NCBI GenBank assembly: GCA_036937835.1
Contig: CM072862.1
Coordinates: 13,342,501-13,406,500, forward strand
Origin: Pampus argenteus
Lineage: Eukaryota; Chordata; Actinopteri; Scombriformes; Stromateidae
Length of the DNA stretch: 64,000 bases
Reading direction: 5' to 3'
Shown in pieces: positions 41,901 through 56,900 of the stretch. The translations under genes were made by a program, and so were the position numbers. The number at the start of each line of letters is the position of its first letter. The first letter of the stretch is position 1. A model generated the notes under the pieces. The model had not been told where the DNA came from. It searched no databases and was given only the letters and a program-made list of their open reading frames with translations.

Positions 41901-44900
41901 AAAGCTGATCTTTTTAATGTCTCTTTTTTATAAAGTTTGAATAGTAGAGGGGCACACAATTATTTCTTTCACTGTCAAACAGTCTTAGTGTTTAAGTTAG
42001 ATAAAAATTTCTGGTAAACATATTCAACTTAGTCATTGTCTTGAATTAATCTGTTCTAATTCAAGTGCTATTGATTTGTTTTTGATCTTAAAACTAAAGA
42101 GGCCTCAGCAAAGACGAACTTTACCTTTTCAGTTAGCAGTATTAACATATCAACAGAAGATTCTTTTTACCAGTTTTGATGAGATGCTCAGCCTTCACTA
42201 TCACGTGGAAAGAACACAGTGTCCTTTTCATTATTAAGCAGGAAGAAAAGAAGCCAGCATCCTCATAAGAAGGCATGCGACCAACGTAACCCCTTCAGAC
42301 AACTTAAGAGTTCAACTCCTTTTGTATGAAATCCTGTTACCAAAACATTCATCACACAGAACGGTTGAGAGGCTTCCAGTGTCTTTCTTGTGCTCAAGGC
42401 TAAAAAATGAAGGCAGAAAACATGAGTCCGATCAGTTTTATTCCACACACTCTGTTTGAGCATCCTGATACACACTAAAACAGTTGCTAATACAATGCCA
42501 ATGGGTGTGGGTAGAAGAAAGGGATGCTAACTAATAAGAGATGTGGGCTGGTAAACAATAAAAGAGAATGGATGGAAGGATGATCATAGGAAAAGATAGT
42601 TGCTTGAAGCTACAAGTGTAAATCTCTTTTGAATGTTACCCCTCCAGCCCAGTGCCCAGCCAATGAGGAGCGATCTTCATCTTCAGGAGTGATATTAAGT
42701 CCTGGGTTCCCTAGCAACTACCCCAACAGTCAGACATGCTCATGGCTGCTGCATATGGTTCCAGGTACTGTGTATATCGGGGTCAAAGTAATGCTTGGTG
42801 CTAAGAATGTGTTTGCATTTACTGCAACTGTTCTTTGTGCATGTAAACACAAGGTGTGTGTTGTGTGTGTGTGTTTGTATTCGCTTTACATCGTGTATTA
42901 CCGCTTTTTGGTTCATGTGGTTGTAAATGATTCTTCCTTGTTTTCCAGGTTACATCATCAATATCTACGTAGAGATGTTCCACAGCGAGAAACAGTTTGA
43001 TGAACTGGAGATTTTTGATGGTACACAAAACTCTCTCCCTATATTGCTTTTACACCTATACACACACAACATCACATGCACACATAATCACATCCTGCTT
43101 TAATTCCTGTTTGTTTATGAAAAGTAGCACAACAGTTAATAAGATGCGCAACACTTAATTCTCGTTTGTAGTGTGGGGATTTTCCCCCCAGGAGTACCAA
43201 GTAGGTTGTGTAACAGTAAATTTGAAAATATGCAGAACAGATTGTGTGTGGGTGTGTATGTGGAATTTAACTTTAACCTTACTTATTTGTTTTTATATAC
43301 TTTCTATATTAAGAACTTTATTTAAGTTTATAAAACTACGTTGTAAAATTCTGTAGAGTTGCGACTAATATTTTTTGCAAGGATCACAGTATCATTACAG
43401 GCTTTTGAAATATGTGATTTGTGTTGGAATCCACAAACAGGGATGAGCATATATCCAACTGATATGTGTATTTTGATCAGCTCTGTCTGTTTGTATTTAT
43501 CATGCCTGGTCCTAAACAGATTCCAGCTGCCTTTGATGTTTGCTGACAGCAATGGCATCATTTTTGAGTAGGAGGCTGTGACTGGAATTGTTTCTGATTT
43601 GTTGTGGTATTGTTGAAAAGCAACAAAATTTTAATATGTGACAGAATTACAAGTGATTGAGTTTCTAAATGCTTATGTACAGAAGACTGTTTGGAGATAT
43701 GGTACTTTGCTACATATAAAAGTTTTTATATTATTTAAAGTTCATGGATGACCATTTTGTCTTTCTAAGCTAAACGTATCTTTAGCACAGGTGGAGAGTT
43801 GTGGTCTATAAACTTGAGATGATGCTTTTAATAAGAATGCAATGCACAACATGTAATGATGCCGTCAAGTGTGCTGCATGTCTCACAAATAATAAAACAC
43901 ATTCTGACTGGAGTATATTGGTCAGTAAATTAAGATAATATTCATTTGGTGGATTGTATAAAAAAATTAATGAGTGAATTTACTGATACTGATAAAAAAT
44001 AATCTCAGTCAGAAAGTCAATTGTTTTGACTTGTCATGGCCTACCTTTTATAAAATGACATACTGTTCACATATGCAGGAATAAAGTACAGTTCACTGTG
44101 CACACAGTAGCTCTTATGTCTCATTCATTTGTTTCTCTAGGATCCTCAGGACAGAGCCCTTTGCTTGTCGCTCTTAGTGGGAACCACTCATCTCAGTTGA
44201 ACTTCACATCTAAAACAAACCAACTATATCTACGATGGTCTACTGACCATGCGACCAACAAGAGAGGATTCAAAATACGATACTCAGGTACATACAATAT
44301 ATATCTAATATTATGTATAATATTTATTTTCTTACATTCTGTCTGCCTGTTAGTCGATCTACTATCAACCAGTGACTGAGAATTAGAGGATAACACTAGG
44401 GCTGCAACTAACAATTATTTTGATTAATTACTGATCTGGTGATTATTTTCCTGATTAATTGTTTTGACTATGAAATTTCAGAAAAATAGTGAAAAATCCC
44501 TGTTATCCCTGCAGAATACACAAATCATATCAGTAAAATCAAATATCAGCTACTTCATTTATCAGTGTAAGACCTGCAAAATATGTTACAATGTCGATGT
44601 GCCTATCAGTCTCATTCTTTCTCTGTTACGAATATTTCTTTCTGTTTTAATTAAAAATAAATGTCAATATGCATTACTTGTGTGTCAGGATGGAAGCCTA
44701 AAATTTGACTTTTGGAGGTAAAAAAAAAAGTCAGCAGGGATCTTACTCATCTCTGCTTTCACATACAGTACATCATTTTTCCAACCTGCTATGTTGGAAA
44801 ATCTTACACTAATGCTGGCTAAATTGATTTGTCTCTACCAGCATGACTAACCAACATCTTTCACCTCATCGAAATAAATTTATGCATCATGGGTGTTAGG

Positions 44901-47900
44901 TACCTGAGCCACGATCATTTATAAATCATTTCTAATTGGAAACATTATTTTTAATGCATTAGGCTAATTAGGAGAAAGAGAATTAGTAAGTCAAATTTGT
45001 TAATTTGACAATTTGTTTCAGATTGAGTGTATTATCTCTGCAGGTTTTTTCCATCACTATTCTAACCATTACTGTAGCTTTATTAGATGAGGGCTGTGAG
45101 GTTTTTCAACTGCCCTTTAATCATGGCTTTTAACTTGTGAAATTGTTGTAGATGACCACCCATCTCAGTCATAGAAAATACAGTTTACAGTGACACTGAT
45201 CCTTTTTAGAGTTGAGAAGATTGACTCACATGGTCAGTCTTCTGGCTCTCTGTACTGATTTTTTATTTTTTATTTTTTGATATATTGTAGTTTGTGGGTT
45301 ATATCACCATAATAATCTGAAGTAATGATATTGTCTTTTCTTCATGGTGTTGTATTGCCATGACAATGGTAGCTACACAGAGAACAGAAATTTATAATCA
45401 GGATTTTCACTTTGACTATACACTATTAATGCTATGATGCGCTTTGTCCTGAAACACATCATACATTTAGTGCAATATATATTCTTTACGTATGTTTATG
45501 GTATCTTATAACATGCATTTAGCATATTAGCTATGACTCATTTCTTTAAGGGCTGCTTTTTAGGGTTAGGTCTTGACTTTAGGGTTAAGGATAGAGGTTG
45601 CTTCAGATTAAGAGTATGAGTTGTACTCTTGTAGTACCGATTTGTGTCTGTGGGTGTGCATCTGTGTCTTTTCTTACTATTCTTTATATTCTTCATTATT
45701 GGTTTAGCTGTGAAATGACCTTGGTGCCATTGTTCTTAACTGTATCACATTTATTTATCCACTCTCCTTTCTAGTAGCAGCGATAGCTTTGTCACTTGTA
45801 TAATTTAATCCAATCCTCTGTCCTTCTTAGCACTGTAGATTTTTTCTACTTGGGGGTCTGTGGGGGTGGGGACTTGGGTATGGACAGGCGGTAAATGCAT
45901 ATGAAAGTTCGTTTTTTACTCATATCAACTGTAGCAATAGTATCAGATAGAAGATGTGTTTTCACATATGGTAGAAAATATGCTATTATGTTTCCACTTA
46001 AATTGTACATTGTACTGTATGTATCTCAGGGAGACATTGCTAGTAGCTGTCACAAAGCTGAGCGATGAAAAGTGAAAGCAGTGTAGTGTCAGTGTAATTA
46101 CAAAAGGAATATATCAGATCTATGAAAATTAGTTAGTTGTGATTGACTGGCAAGTGTCTATGAAAATTGTTATTAATTTCCAAAAAATAACCATAGCAAC
46201 AGTACTGATCCTGTACACTATGTCAATGGTTAAAATCAAAAACTGATTTCTTATTTTTACCCTTTTCTTGTTTACCGCTGTTAACCATACTTACTGTCTA
46301 TTTTTGCACAATAATGCACTGCAAGCTATCCGTATGAAGACTGGACAACTTCATCTACTCTGTGTTTAACTCGACATGTCATTCTTGCCTTCATCTTGTC
46401 CAATATCCTGCAGCTGACAGACAAAGGGACCACTAACCCTTGCTCTTCATTTTTCAGTATAGCACATTGGTTAGGACATGTGATCATCAACATCACAGAA
46501 AAGAAACAACTTCAGAACATATCTAATTATTCTGTCTATGCATTTGCACAATTCAAACATTCACAACATATTGTTTGACAGGAATTTCTCTACAACACTT
46601 CTCTCCTCCTGTTCCCACTGGGATTAATAAAACTCTGTATCTGTCGATCTATCTATCTTAACACAGTTAAATATAGGTATGAACAACCCAACATGTTTCT
46701 TTCAAAGATCATTCTTTATTTACAGGAATTTCTCTACAACACTTCTCTCCTCCCATTCCCATTGGGATTAATAAAACACTGTATCTGTCTATCTCTCTAT
46801 CTTAACACAGGTAAATATAGTTGAACAGCCCAACATGTTTCTTTCAAAGATCATTCTTTATGTGGGAATTCAAATGTCAGTGTTTTCTGCAGGCTGGAAA
46901 GGAAATAATTGAAAACTACCAGAGTCCTAATAATTTTGCCAGTGCCACTCAGTATTAAAGCTGGAGTGGGGGATGTTTACATATAGATGAACGGTTACAT
47001 CCAAGCATAAAGCTCTCTGCATTTCACAGTATACAGAGTTAAATGTGGTGTCTGTGGCAACAACCCTGTGCTGGGATATTAGAGATTTGTATGTCACTTC
47101 ATGAAATCTTGATATTTTTTCAGCCGAGAATGTTAGTATTTAGATTCCCAATATGTGGTCAGTTTATTTAAGCAACTTATTTAGAAATTTGCTGCAATGT
47201 GTTCAGTAACCATAGAGCATCCACACCAGAGTCTTCTGCCAACCGGGCTAACTTCTGGTTTAGCCGTCAGTTAACTTGAATAGGGAGAAAATAATTTAAT
47301 CGCACAGCTCTTATAGACTTTACAAATGTTATCAGAAAACTAATTTGTCCACAGTTTTATAGTTGCAACAGTAGGGATGGAGTAGGCTACAGCAGAGCCT
47401 ATGACATAAGCACGTGTCGACTGTGTTTTTGTACTCTCACTGCCAGAAGGGGGAGGCAAAAGTTCTGTACTGCAGGTTTAAACAACAACTGATATGGAGT
47501 CTCTGAGATAAAATCTTATCCAAGAGGAGTTCGTCTCCTTTTATTACAACTATTATCTTTTCGTAGGAAGGAACTGAACCCTGACAATATATCTGCGACC
47601 ACTGAATGATGATATAAGAGAGAAGTGCCATGATAAGATATGAAATTAGTGGTGCAGAGAGAGCAAATTGATTTTAGAGCAGATAAAGTGAACAAAAGAG
47701 AGGCCATATGACTCATTATGGAGAGGATGACAGGATGGTTCTTAAAAAGATTATTAGTTTATAGATGAAAATTGAATTTACAGAGTGACATTGTTGTCCT
47801 TACTAGAGTGGGAATGTCATTCCATCACTGTGAAGCCAACAGGGAGAAGAGCCAAGACCAGGTGGAGCAATGACCACATTGGGCAGGGAAGGGAAAGCCA

Positions 47901-50900
47901 AATGGCCTGTTGTGGTGTGTTTTGTTGGATGTTTAGATTGTTCTTCATGCTCTGGTGGTCATGCTTTTATCTTCAGTTCCAGGAAGACAAAAAAGGACTG
48001 CTTCACAAAGGCACAGGTTTCTGGGTCATTAATTAAACCCACTGACTCACTCACTCACTCATTGTTGATGATGGTTACATGATTTCCAAATGCTTTTATC
48101 AATAGTGGCTACACTTAGGCTAATGGGAGCCTAAGTGCTATTATAGCTTCCTTTTTTTACCAAAAAACATGTAGCTGGCCTTCAATTGTCAATTAACCCA
48201 TACACATGTATGTATGTTTGAAATGAACTGAGAAAACAGAGAAACATCATATTTCATTTTTTCTACTTCTTTATCTTTTCAGCTGCCTACTGTAGCATTA
48301 ATGAGCCCCCAGTGAATGGGGGTGTGGTCAACCGAACCAGACTTCGTCCAGGTAGCAGACTTCAGTTCTATTGTAACCGAGGTTATCGTCTAGTAGGCTC
48401 AAGTAATGCCACCTGCAGGCTCCACTCCAACGGACTTTTCCAGTGGGATACAATGCCACCATTTTGTCAAGGTAGAATTATAATCACATTATTTCTTTTT
48501 CTGTTCCACTGGTCTGTTCTTGTTGAAGTGGTCAACAATGTAACTTTGTCATTGTACTCGGTGGCTCCAAGGCGTGTTGAGAAATCAGCTACATAATTAT
48601 AACTATGAGTTAAGAAGTTGCATTTTAGAGAAGATTCACCTACAACACTTCTTGTGATTGGCAGCTATCTCATGTGGAATCCCTCAGTCGCCGGGGAACG
48701 GCAGCTTCCATGCTTTCCAGTATACAGTGGGTAGCCAGGTGACCTACCACTGTAATCATGGTTACCACCTTGACCCTGGTCTTCCACTGACAGCAGTGTG
48801 TTTGGAGGATGGCACCTGGAATAATGCTGCCTCAGCCCCCAAATGCCTATGTAAGTATAGTTTTACTATGATGTTAGGGGAGTGAAGAGTATAATGTGAC
48901 AAGAAAATCTCAACTTAAGGTTTGCTCACTAGTTTTTTCTGGAGCTTTCTGCCACATCTTGCGCTCTTCCTGGATAACCTTGAATTTGCCGAAGTTGACA
49001 CAGTTATTACAGTATATCTATAATAATGGAACAAAAACAATCCACTGAGGAAGACCATGAGATGTGGTTAAAAGCTCTGGAAAAAGCCAGTAAGTTAGAT
49101 CTTTGTAAAACTTTTTTTGGGTGGTCAAACTACCAACCTAATGTCAAGAGTAATACTCTTTGTATGACATCAACAGAAGAAACTTTTTATCCAGAATGTC
49201 TACTGAACTTTAGTTTTTCAAAACAATAGTAACGTAAACGTATATGTTAAATCGTCAGATACCATGAGTGTGTACTACAAAAGACTGGACAATATGATGA
49301 TGAGTAAAAATGTCTTTTGTTCAATTCATGAAATTAAATTATTTATTAACAAACCTATTTAATCCAAATTTATGGTATATAGCAGACTTTTAATGACTAA
49401 CTCATTAAATATCGATTATAAAATATGATCATTTAATACATACAATAGTTTGCGTAGAGAAAATGGGGTTACAATTGAGAGCTTGTACTCCTGAAAACCT
49501 TAAATGAGTGTTTTATTTAATTTTAATTAATTTTAGTTAATTAAAATTTATTTTACAGCGGTCCACTGCCCCAGCATTGAAGGCGCCTTGTCAGATCACA
49601 TGACCTACCGTCTGCTCTCTGGTAGGCTGGGAGAGTTTGGTTCTCTGGTGATGCTGGAATGCTCAACAGGGTACTATTTGGGGGTAGGGCATCGGACACT
49701 TCGTTGCCTTGCCAACGGGACTTGGGAGGGGTCTGATGGCACAGCTACATGCAAGAGTAAGTACTGCTAGACATGGGAACACCTTCATGACTGTCCTTCT
49801 GTGGTTTCTTGTTACCTCTGAACAAGATTGAATGATTGAATTTGTGAACTTACACTGACATGAGTCTTTATTATAATGGATCCCTTTTTAAACTAAGTTA
49901 ATACACATGCCTGTATTTGAATTTCATGGATCTTTGTACTCAGCACTACACACATATTTGTAAGCCTGTTCTATGATGTGTGGTACCTACAATAAATGAA
50001 CTACTTTCATGAATTGGAAAGAGAAGCCACATAAACCAAAGGCTCTGAAAATGTGGTTGCATAAACACAGACACAAACACACACACACACACACAAGAGC
50101 AGGGAGCAATGGCTATTAAAAGTATTATTATTTTAATAATAATACTACATTGAAGTTATTGCCACAATCATGTCATTAGTGAGTTATCAAAACAGCACAT
50201 ACCCACCCTGGTACAAGCAAAACAGCTGGAAAAGATGTTTTTCCTCTGATAGAGTTAAGTTCTTTTGTGCCCAGAAAGCATGAGCTTTTGATTTGTTTTG
50301 AGCGGAAGCATGGTCATATATAATAATGTCTGCCACAGGTCTAGTAGATTTGATAGTAGAAAGGACAGCTTGAGAGGGAGCCATTTTTTGTGAATGTGTG
50401 TGTTTATTCATTCCCATTAGTACTTAGTACTTTAGTACTTAGTACTGCAGTACTTAGTACTTTAGTACTTAGTAAACTAAAGTAAGCACGTGTTTTCAAA
50501 CACCTCAGGACCTTAACCACTGCACATTGTCTTGGCACTGTGATAACTATTTGAACAAAATTCTGTCTGTGCTTCCTACATGTGGCGTAGTTGTTGGCAA
50601 TAGTGAAAGATTTGTTGTACACTGTAATGTGTATCTGCTGGTTATTTCATAAAGGCAAAAAGTTGTAATCGAACATTGTGACTTTGAAAACTTTCCAACA
50701 GGCTACATAATTTCTCAGTGTTGCATGATCTATGGCATAACATTAAAAAAGTGAAATGTTTATGCTTGAAAAGTTTTTAATTTTTTTAATGAAAATGAAA
50801 TTTGATTACATTAGACCAGTGGTTTTCAAACTTAATTTTGGTACAATGTCAATTGGTTCTAGGGGATTTTTGTAAAATAACAAGTGTCTATTCTTCAAGT

Positions 50901-53900
50901 TGGCCAGTTGTTTGAAAACAGGGTCTCCAAGGATATTAAGAAAAAAAAGAGTGAAGTATTGTACTCAAAAACATTTGCAGTGGTCACATTCAGAATGACA
51001 GTCTTTTTTGTTTTTTTTTATCTGACCTTGTATTGGTTGTATAATACAGCTTACCTCCTTTACAAAAATGACCACCTAATACTCCATATCCAGATATTTT
51101 AAGACACTGAAATTATAATGATATCACTGGCCCTGTAATGTCATGTAACATCTAACTTCCATTGTCATCTGTAATCACATAATCTCATCATATTTATTTT
51201 ATTTTTTAGTAATCTCCTGTGGTGAACTTCCCTCTCCTCCATTTGGCACCAAACTGGGGACATTGACCACATTTGGAGCAACTGCAATCTTTATGTGTAA
51301 CCATGGTTACACACTGGTGGGGTCACATGTCAGAGAGTGTGGTGCCAACGGGCTGTGGAGTGGTGCAGAGACCAGGTGTTTAGGTAAGGCTGATCAAATA
51401 TGAAAATATTTAAATAGTGTTGTGGTGTCTTCAATGCCACTTTGAAACAATCTGATCTGTTATAAAAGGAAATCAACAGCTGTGAGTTACAATCAATTTT
51501 AAATCAAAGACCATTTTTTCTCAAGGTCTTTTACCTTTTTGTGCATTTCTTACATTTCTGTAAAAAAATACAAACTGATTAGTTTCTGGTATCAGCAGAA
51601 TTTGATTCCCTGTATTTTCAATCCTCTATAAAAGCACACAAGATTCTGAACATGTTCAGTGTTATGGCAAATCAAAAATGAATATGTACAAAATGTAAAA
51701 TGCTTTGTGTAAATTGTTTACTGTAAGCAGTGCTATCACTATGTCTTGGTGAAGTGTAAATTTGCAATGGACCTCAAGGAGTTTTTTATGCAGATATATG
51801 AATGCATACACTTTATACATAAGCTTTAGTAGTACATGGGGTTGCTACAGGTGTCCATGTAAGGTCAATGAAAATTAGACAAGCAATAAGTAAGATAAAA
51901 TGTGCACACGCCTTAGTAACTCAATTTTTTTCTACTACTGAGACATTTTATTACTTAATACATTGGCAAAGCTTGATTTAGACCTTCTGTGTGCACTAAC
52001 TAGAGATGATTAATCTTGATTTTACATGCACATTCTACTTTGGTGATTCAGCCTTGGAGTTACATGCATGAATAAAAGGCCTCATGCAGGATACACATTT
52101 TATGCAATGACTGTATCAATCAAGGCATGTCCAACTTCACATTACGATTCTGATGCTAACAAGGGTTGGCAAAATAAGATAAGATTTCAAAGTGACTTGC
52201 TTTAAATGCCAGTTACGGTAGCAATACTGCATTTGTCACACATAATGCACACATACTGTGTATAGTTAAAATTGGAATTAAAATTGTTTTTACTTAATAA
52301 TTTTGTTTATTATAGGTGATAAACACTTCTAATTGTTGTTCAACTTAAATGTTAGTAATATGTAGATGTGATTTATCTATCCCCACCAAAACCTATTTAT
52401 AAAAGCTTTAGTTTGTAACACAAAAATAAAATATTTAAATATCCTATTTTGAATAGATTATATGGTTATGACTATGGTTATATAGTTATATTCACACTTG
52501 TATTAAATGCTTCACAGTTTGTTTCAGAAGAACTGTCACATTTACTGCTATAAACCATATTAGTATTCAAGATATAACCTTTTATATCTGGTGGGTCATT
52601 GTTTGATAAAATTTAACATCTGTGATAATGACTTTGAGTGGATGGTGTTTAGAAAAGTAGTAGAAATATCTACATAACAGCAGCAAAAATCTCCAATCAG
52701 TTTTGCAAATTAATGAATGTTCTAGATGCCTGCTTTTATAGTATTAATCATTGTTTGAGAAATTGTATCAAATTATTTGAGAAAATAACTCATCAAACAC
52801 ATCAAAAAGTGCTGGGCCTTAGTCATTTAGTTCATGAGGCACAGAAATGAACAGAGAGATTGACTGAAACACAGGGGATTGGCCACTTAGAGAACGAAAA
52901 GAAAATCTGTGTCTCTATAATTACTGCATGGCTAGGACTGCTGTCATGAAGCTGTATTTGAACATTGATTGGCAGATGCACTCCTGACATCACTTCCCAG
53001 ATATCTGACGTTTTAAGTATTGAAACCTGTTGAATGTTAATGTTTTAACATAATATGCATTGGATCATTGAACCAGAACCAGACCAATATTAGGATTTCA
53101 TTATACTATATTAATTCCTATCATTTTTCCCTTCTAGCTGGTCACTGTGACTCTCCGGATCCTATAGTCAATGGCCACATTAGTGGAGATGGCTCTAGTT
53201 ACCGTGACACAGTGGTGTACCAATGCATGTTAGGATATCGACTAATTGGCACATCAGTCAGAATCTGCCAACAAGACCATCGGTGGTCTGGAACAACACC
53301 TGTCTGTGTCCGTAAGTACTAGATGATATAATAGCCATTGTTGTTAGTTTGTATTGTATCATGATTTATTGCTCTTCTATACAATTTGAAAAGCTAAAAA
53401 CCTGCACCGCTATAAAAGTAAATATCCATTACACATAGTCACACATTTTTAGGTTTAAATTATTCCTTCGTTCACTACTTGCACTGCAGCATCTACAGTA
53501 TATATGTTCCAGCAAAAAAATGTAATGTGTCACAAAATATTAAGTTGGAAATACTACAATGCTGCACATAATACTTTTTTCACACCTCCGATTTCTCATC
53601 AAACTTCTTTCTACTCACTGTGCTCCCTCAGCTATTACTTGTGGTCACCCCGGCAACCCAGCCCACGGGCGGACCAATGGCAGCGAGTTCAACCTCAATG
53701 ATGTTGTCAACTTCACCTGTAACAGAGGTTACATTCTCAGTGGAAATGCACGTGCCCAGTGTCGACTCAACGGACAATGGAGCAGCCCCCTACCTGTCTG
53801 CAAAGGTCACAAACACATATATTAACATGCAGACTAACTTACAGACTTATGTCGATTAACTTTACTGTAAAAGCTCAGGTTTAATCAGCTCTTCAGATTA

Positions 53901-56900
53901 GCATACTTACAAGTAAGATGGCATTTTGTTTTCATTTCTACATAATTTTATATAGATAAAATAACAATGGCTAAAATTAGAAAACTTAAAACCAATATGG
54001 CAAAAAACAACCTGGATTTTCCTGTAAACTATACGTTAGAGATGATCAGTCATGTCGTCTGTATTTGTTGGCCCGATTTGCTTCTAGCTACAGTATATGA
54101 ACTGGAACATTTTTGGTCAAATCTGCTGCCAACAGACTGTAAATTTGAGAACTGAATGTAGCTTTAACACATACTTACCATTGAGCTGTATTCCATCACA
54201 AACAGGGTGGTGTGTGTGTGTGTGTGTGTGTGTGTACACGCGTGTCTTTGTGTGTCTTCGTCTACAAATTCATATGTGCACACACAGCTGGGAACATGTC
54301 CAGAGACACATTCTCCTCTGCTAACCATGCATGGTTGTTACACTACAAGTCTCACTAGACCTCCCGAGTGTAGTCGTTACAATGATGATTTATGATACTA
54401 AAACACGCACACATACAGACATTCTGCACAGTCATGAGAGCAGATCAATACAGCGCAGTTGTTCATATGGGTTTTCCATTGAAGGGATTCATCCTCGCTT
54501 GCTTGCTCCCTTCATCTCCCTCACTTTCAGTTTCTTCTCCCTCGCCTCCTTTCTCTCTCTCCCTCTCCCTCCCAGCAGCAGCTGTCAATTATGAGACTGA
54601 AACTTTCTTTGTTCCCATAGGGTGTCAGACACACACACTGGCACACAAAATAAAGGGATTTTTAAAGGTTTCCGGTGGAGCATTGCTTATGGACATTTTT
54701 TATATGTGGAACATACATGCACATGCACTGAAGCAGGTGACGCCATACACCATCCTGCCAATTGTTTCACACTATTTCACCACTAATCTACAAATTACAG
54801 TAATACAATAGTAAAGGCAGGGGAAAAGATAAATGCCCCCTAATTAGCATGGATCTAAACAATGCTTGTTTTAAACTTTCAATAAAAATAGCATGTTTTA
54901 CGAGGAATAATATGTATTCAACATGTTTATTAGATTACATAATTTTTATTTTTTAACAACTAACAAACTGCACAGAGGACCTTTGAATTTAAATTCCCTT
55001 CTATCTTCTCTCATTTTCTCTCTTAATTAGTATTAGTTTCAAATATTCAGTATGTATACCTATGTATGTGTGAATAACTATTTGAATAGTTTCTAACAGC
55101 ATCTCCTGCTCTTTTCTTCAGTGGTAAATTGTTCAGACCCTGGTCATGTGGAGAATGGTGTGCGCCAGTCTGGCCTACGATACCCAGAAGTCTTCAGCTA
55201 CGGCATAACTGTGGCAATACACTGTAAACGAGGCTTCTACCTGCTGGGCTCTGCACTCCTCACGTGCCAGCATGATGGACGCTGGGACAGACCAATTCCA
55301 CGCTGCCTAGGTATGATGGACAAATAAGTGATACAAGACAGGAGCAGAGATTGAGAGGGTGACAGACTGACATTCAAAGGCATATAATAAAAATGTTCAT
55401 CCTGTTGTGGCCAAGTTACACGTTTTTGGAATATTGTCAAAATAAAAAGGTCTGTCATGTTGTGCACAAGTAGTCATAGGCAGGTTGATTTCTATTTATT
55501 TTTCTTTATATTTGTCTGAAAAGTCATTTGTGGAGTGAAATGACTTGAAGAGCCACTGGGAGAACGATGAGGAGCAAATGAGAAACTGAGAGAATAAGAG
55601 AGGATTCAAGGGAGAAAATAGGATGGAAGTAATCATTAAAGGATGGCGAGGGAAAGAGGCTTAAAGGTCTGAGCATATGTGTGTGTGTGTGGGGGGGTTT
55701 CTTATGGCAATAGGTGTTCTTGTCGGCAAGCTACCATGGCTGATAGAAACATAGAGATTAAACTAGAGAGTGATAGAGAGAATAGGGATGATTCTGAGAT
55801 GGTTAGAAACACAGAGAGGCAAACAGGACTGCAGAATGGACAGTAACAGAGAAATGAGGGATCAGATAGAGAGGAAGGGGGCAGACACTGGTAAGGGGCT
55901 GGTGTCTGTGCATCAAGCATTGCATTCGAGAAACAAGGTCTTATCGGAAAATTGGGGGGAGAGGGATGATGTCTGAGGGGCAAGAAGAGGATGAAGTAAT
56001 ACAATTTGGGGGTAAGGGGAGATATCAGAGGTCTAGTCATTTGGCAGAAATAGAAAATCAAGAGCCATGGAGAGGGAGTTCTTTTTGTTTTTTAGCTAAA
56101 GTGAATTTAATTTGAAATAAATTATTGGTCCTCTCTCTGTCTCTTGGTTCAGTTAGAATTCAACAAAAATAAGCTTCGTTGGCAGGACAGTTAAATACAA
56201 TGTCAGCAAAGCAGCATGGATTCTGTTTGTACAATACTGATATATACACATGGTGAGCGAAGGTAACGGTCTGTGTGATATCACTATTTGTCAAATAAAT
56301 AATCTCCTTCAAAATGTCACACAATGCAGGACATCATAATATCTCGAGTGGTGCACTGCTAATTTTTACTGTATTTACCAAAAAGATAAATCATAATATT
56401 CTTTTGTTTTCCAATATTACAGCTTAAGTTTTTCATCATAATATGTATCTTCTTTATCTATTTTGGACAGTAATTTAAAAATGAATTAGTTTTTGATATA
56501 GATAAGAGAGCTTTTTCCCACTCTCTCTTTCTGTGTTTACTTTGACACAATGACACAAAAACAACAAATACTTACCTTAATCCCACCACCACCCCCTCCT
56601 TTGCTCCTGCTATGACCCAGTTGACCACCTAATGCAGTAGTATTTGGAATCCATGGTTGGGCACAGTCCTTCACACACTCACACACACACTCACTAACAC
56701 CCCGTCTTTTTTTCCATCTTTCACTGTCTCTGTAGCTATTTCCTGCGGTGACCCTGGTGTACCCCCTAATGCAGTGGTGTCTGGAACCCACAGTTGGACG
56801 TACAGTTCAGTGCTGCAGTACTCCTGTCTGCCTGGAGGGGTGCTGGTGGGCAACACTTCTCGCCATTGTCAGGAGGATGGCACTTGGAGTGGGGTGCCAC

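Larger units (their letters stand above)
44288..48282 (+). other. Intron between CUB 14 and sushi 14
   Basis: About 4 kb without an exon. It holds a hAT-like fragment (44397-44525) and a tandem duplication of a LINE-tail-like sequence (46581-46861). Confidence 0.65.

Noticed and set aside
45562..45600. TTAGGGTTAGG and AGGGTTAAGG words resembling telomere repeats
   Set aside because: Only isolated, non-tandem words in an intron.
49026..49229. 67-codon open frame (starts MEQKQSTEEDHEMW) in the sushi 15/16 intron
   Set aside because: No family recognised and no splice or promoter context; treated as chance.
50813..50880. CAGTGGTTTTCAAAC start resembling a hAT-type end
   Set aside because: No matching inverted end or target duplication found.
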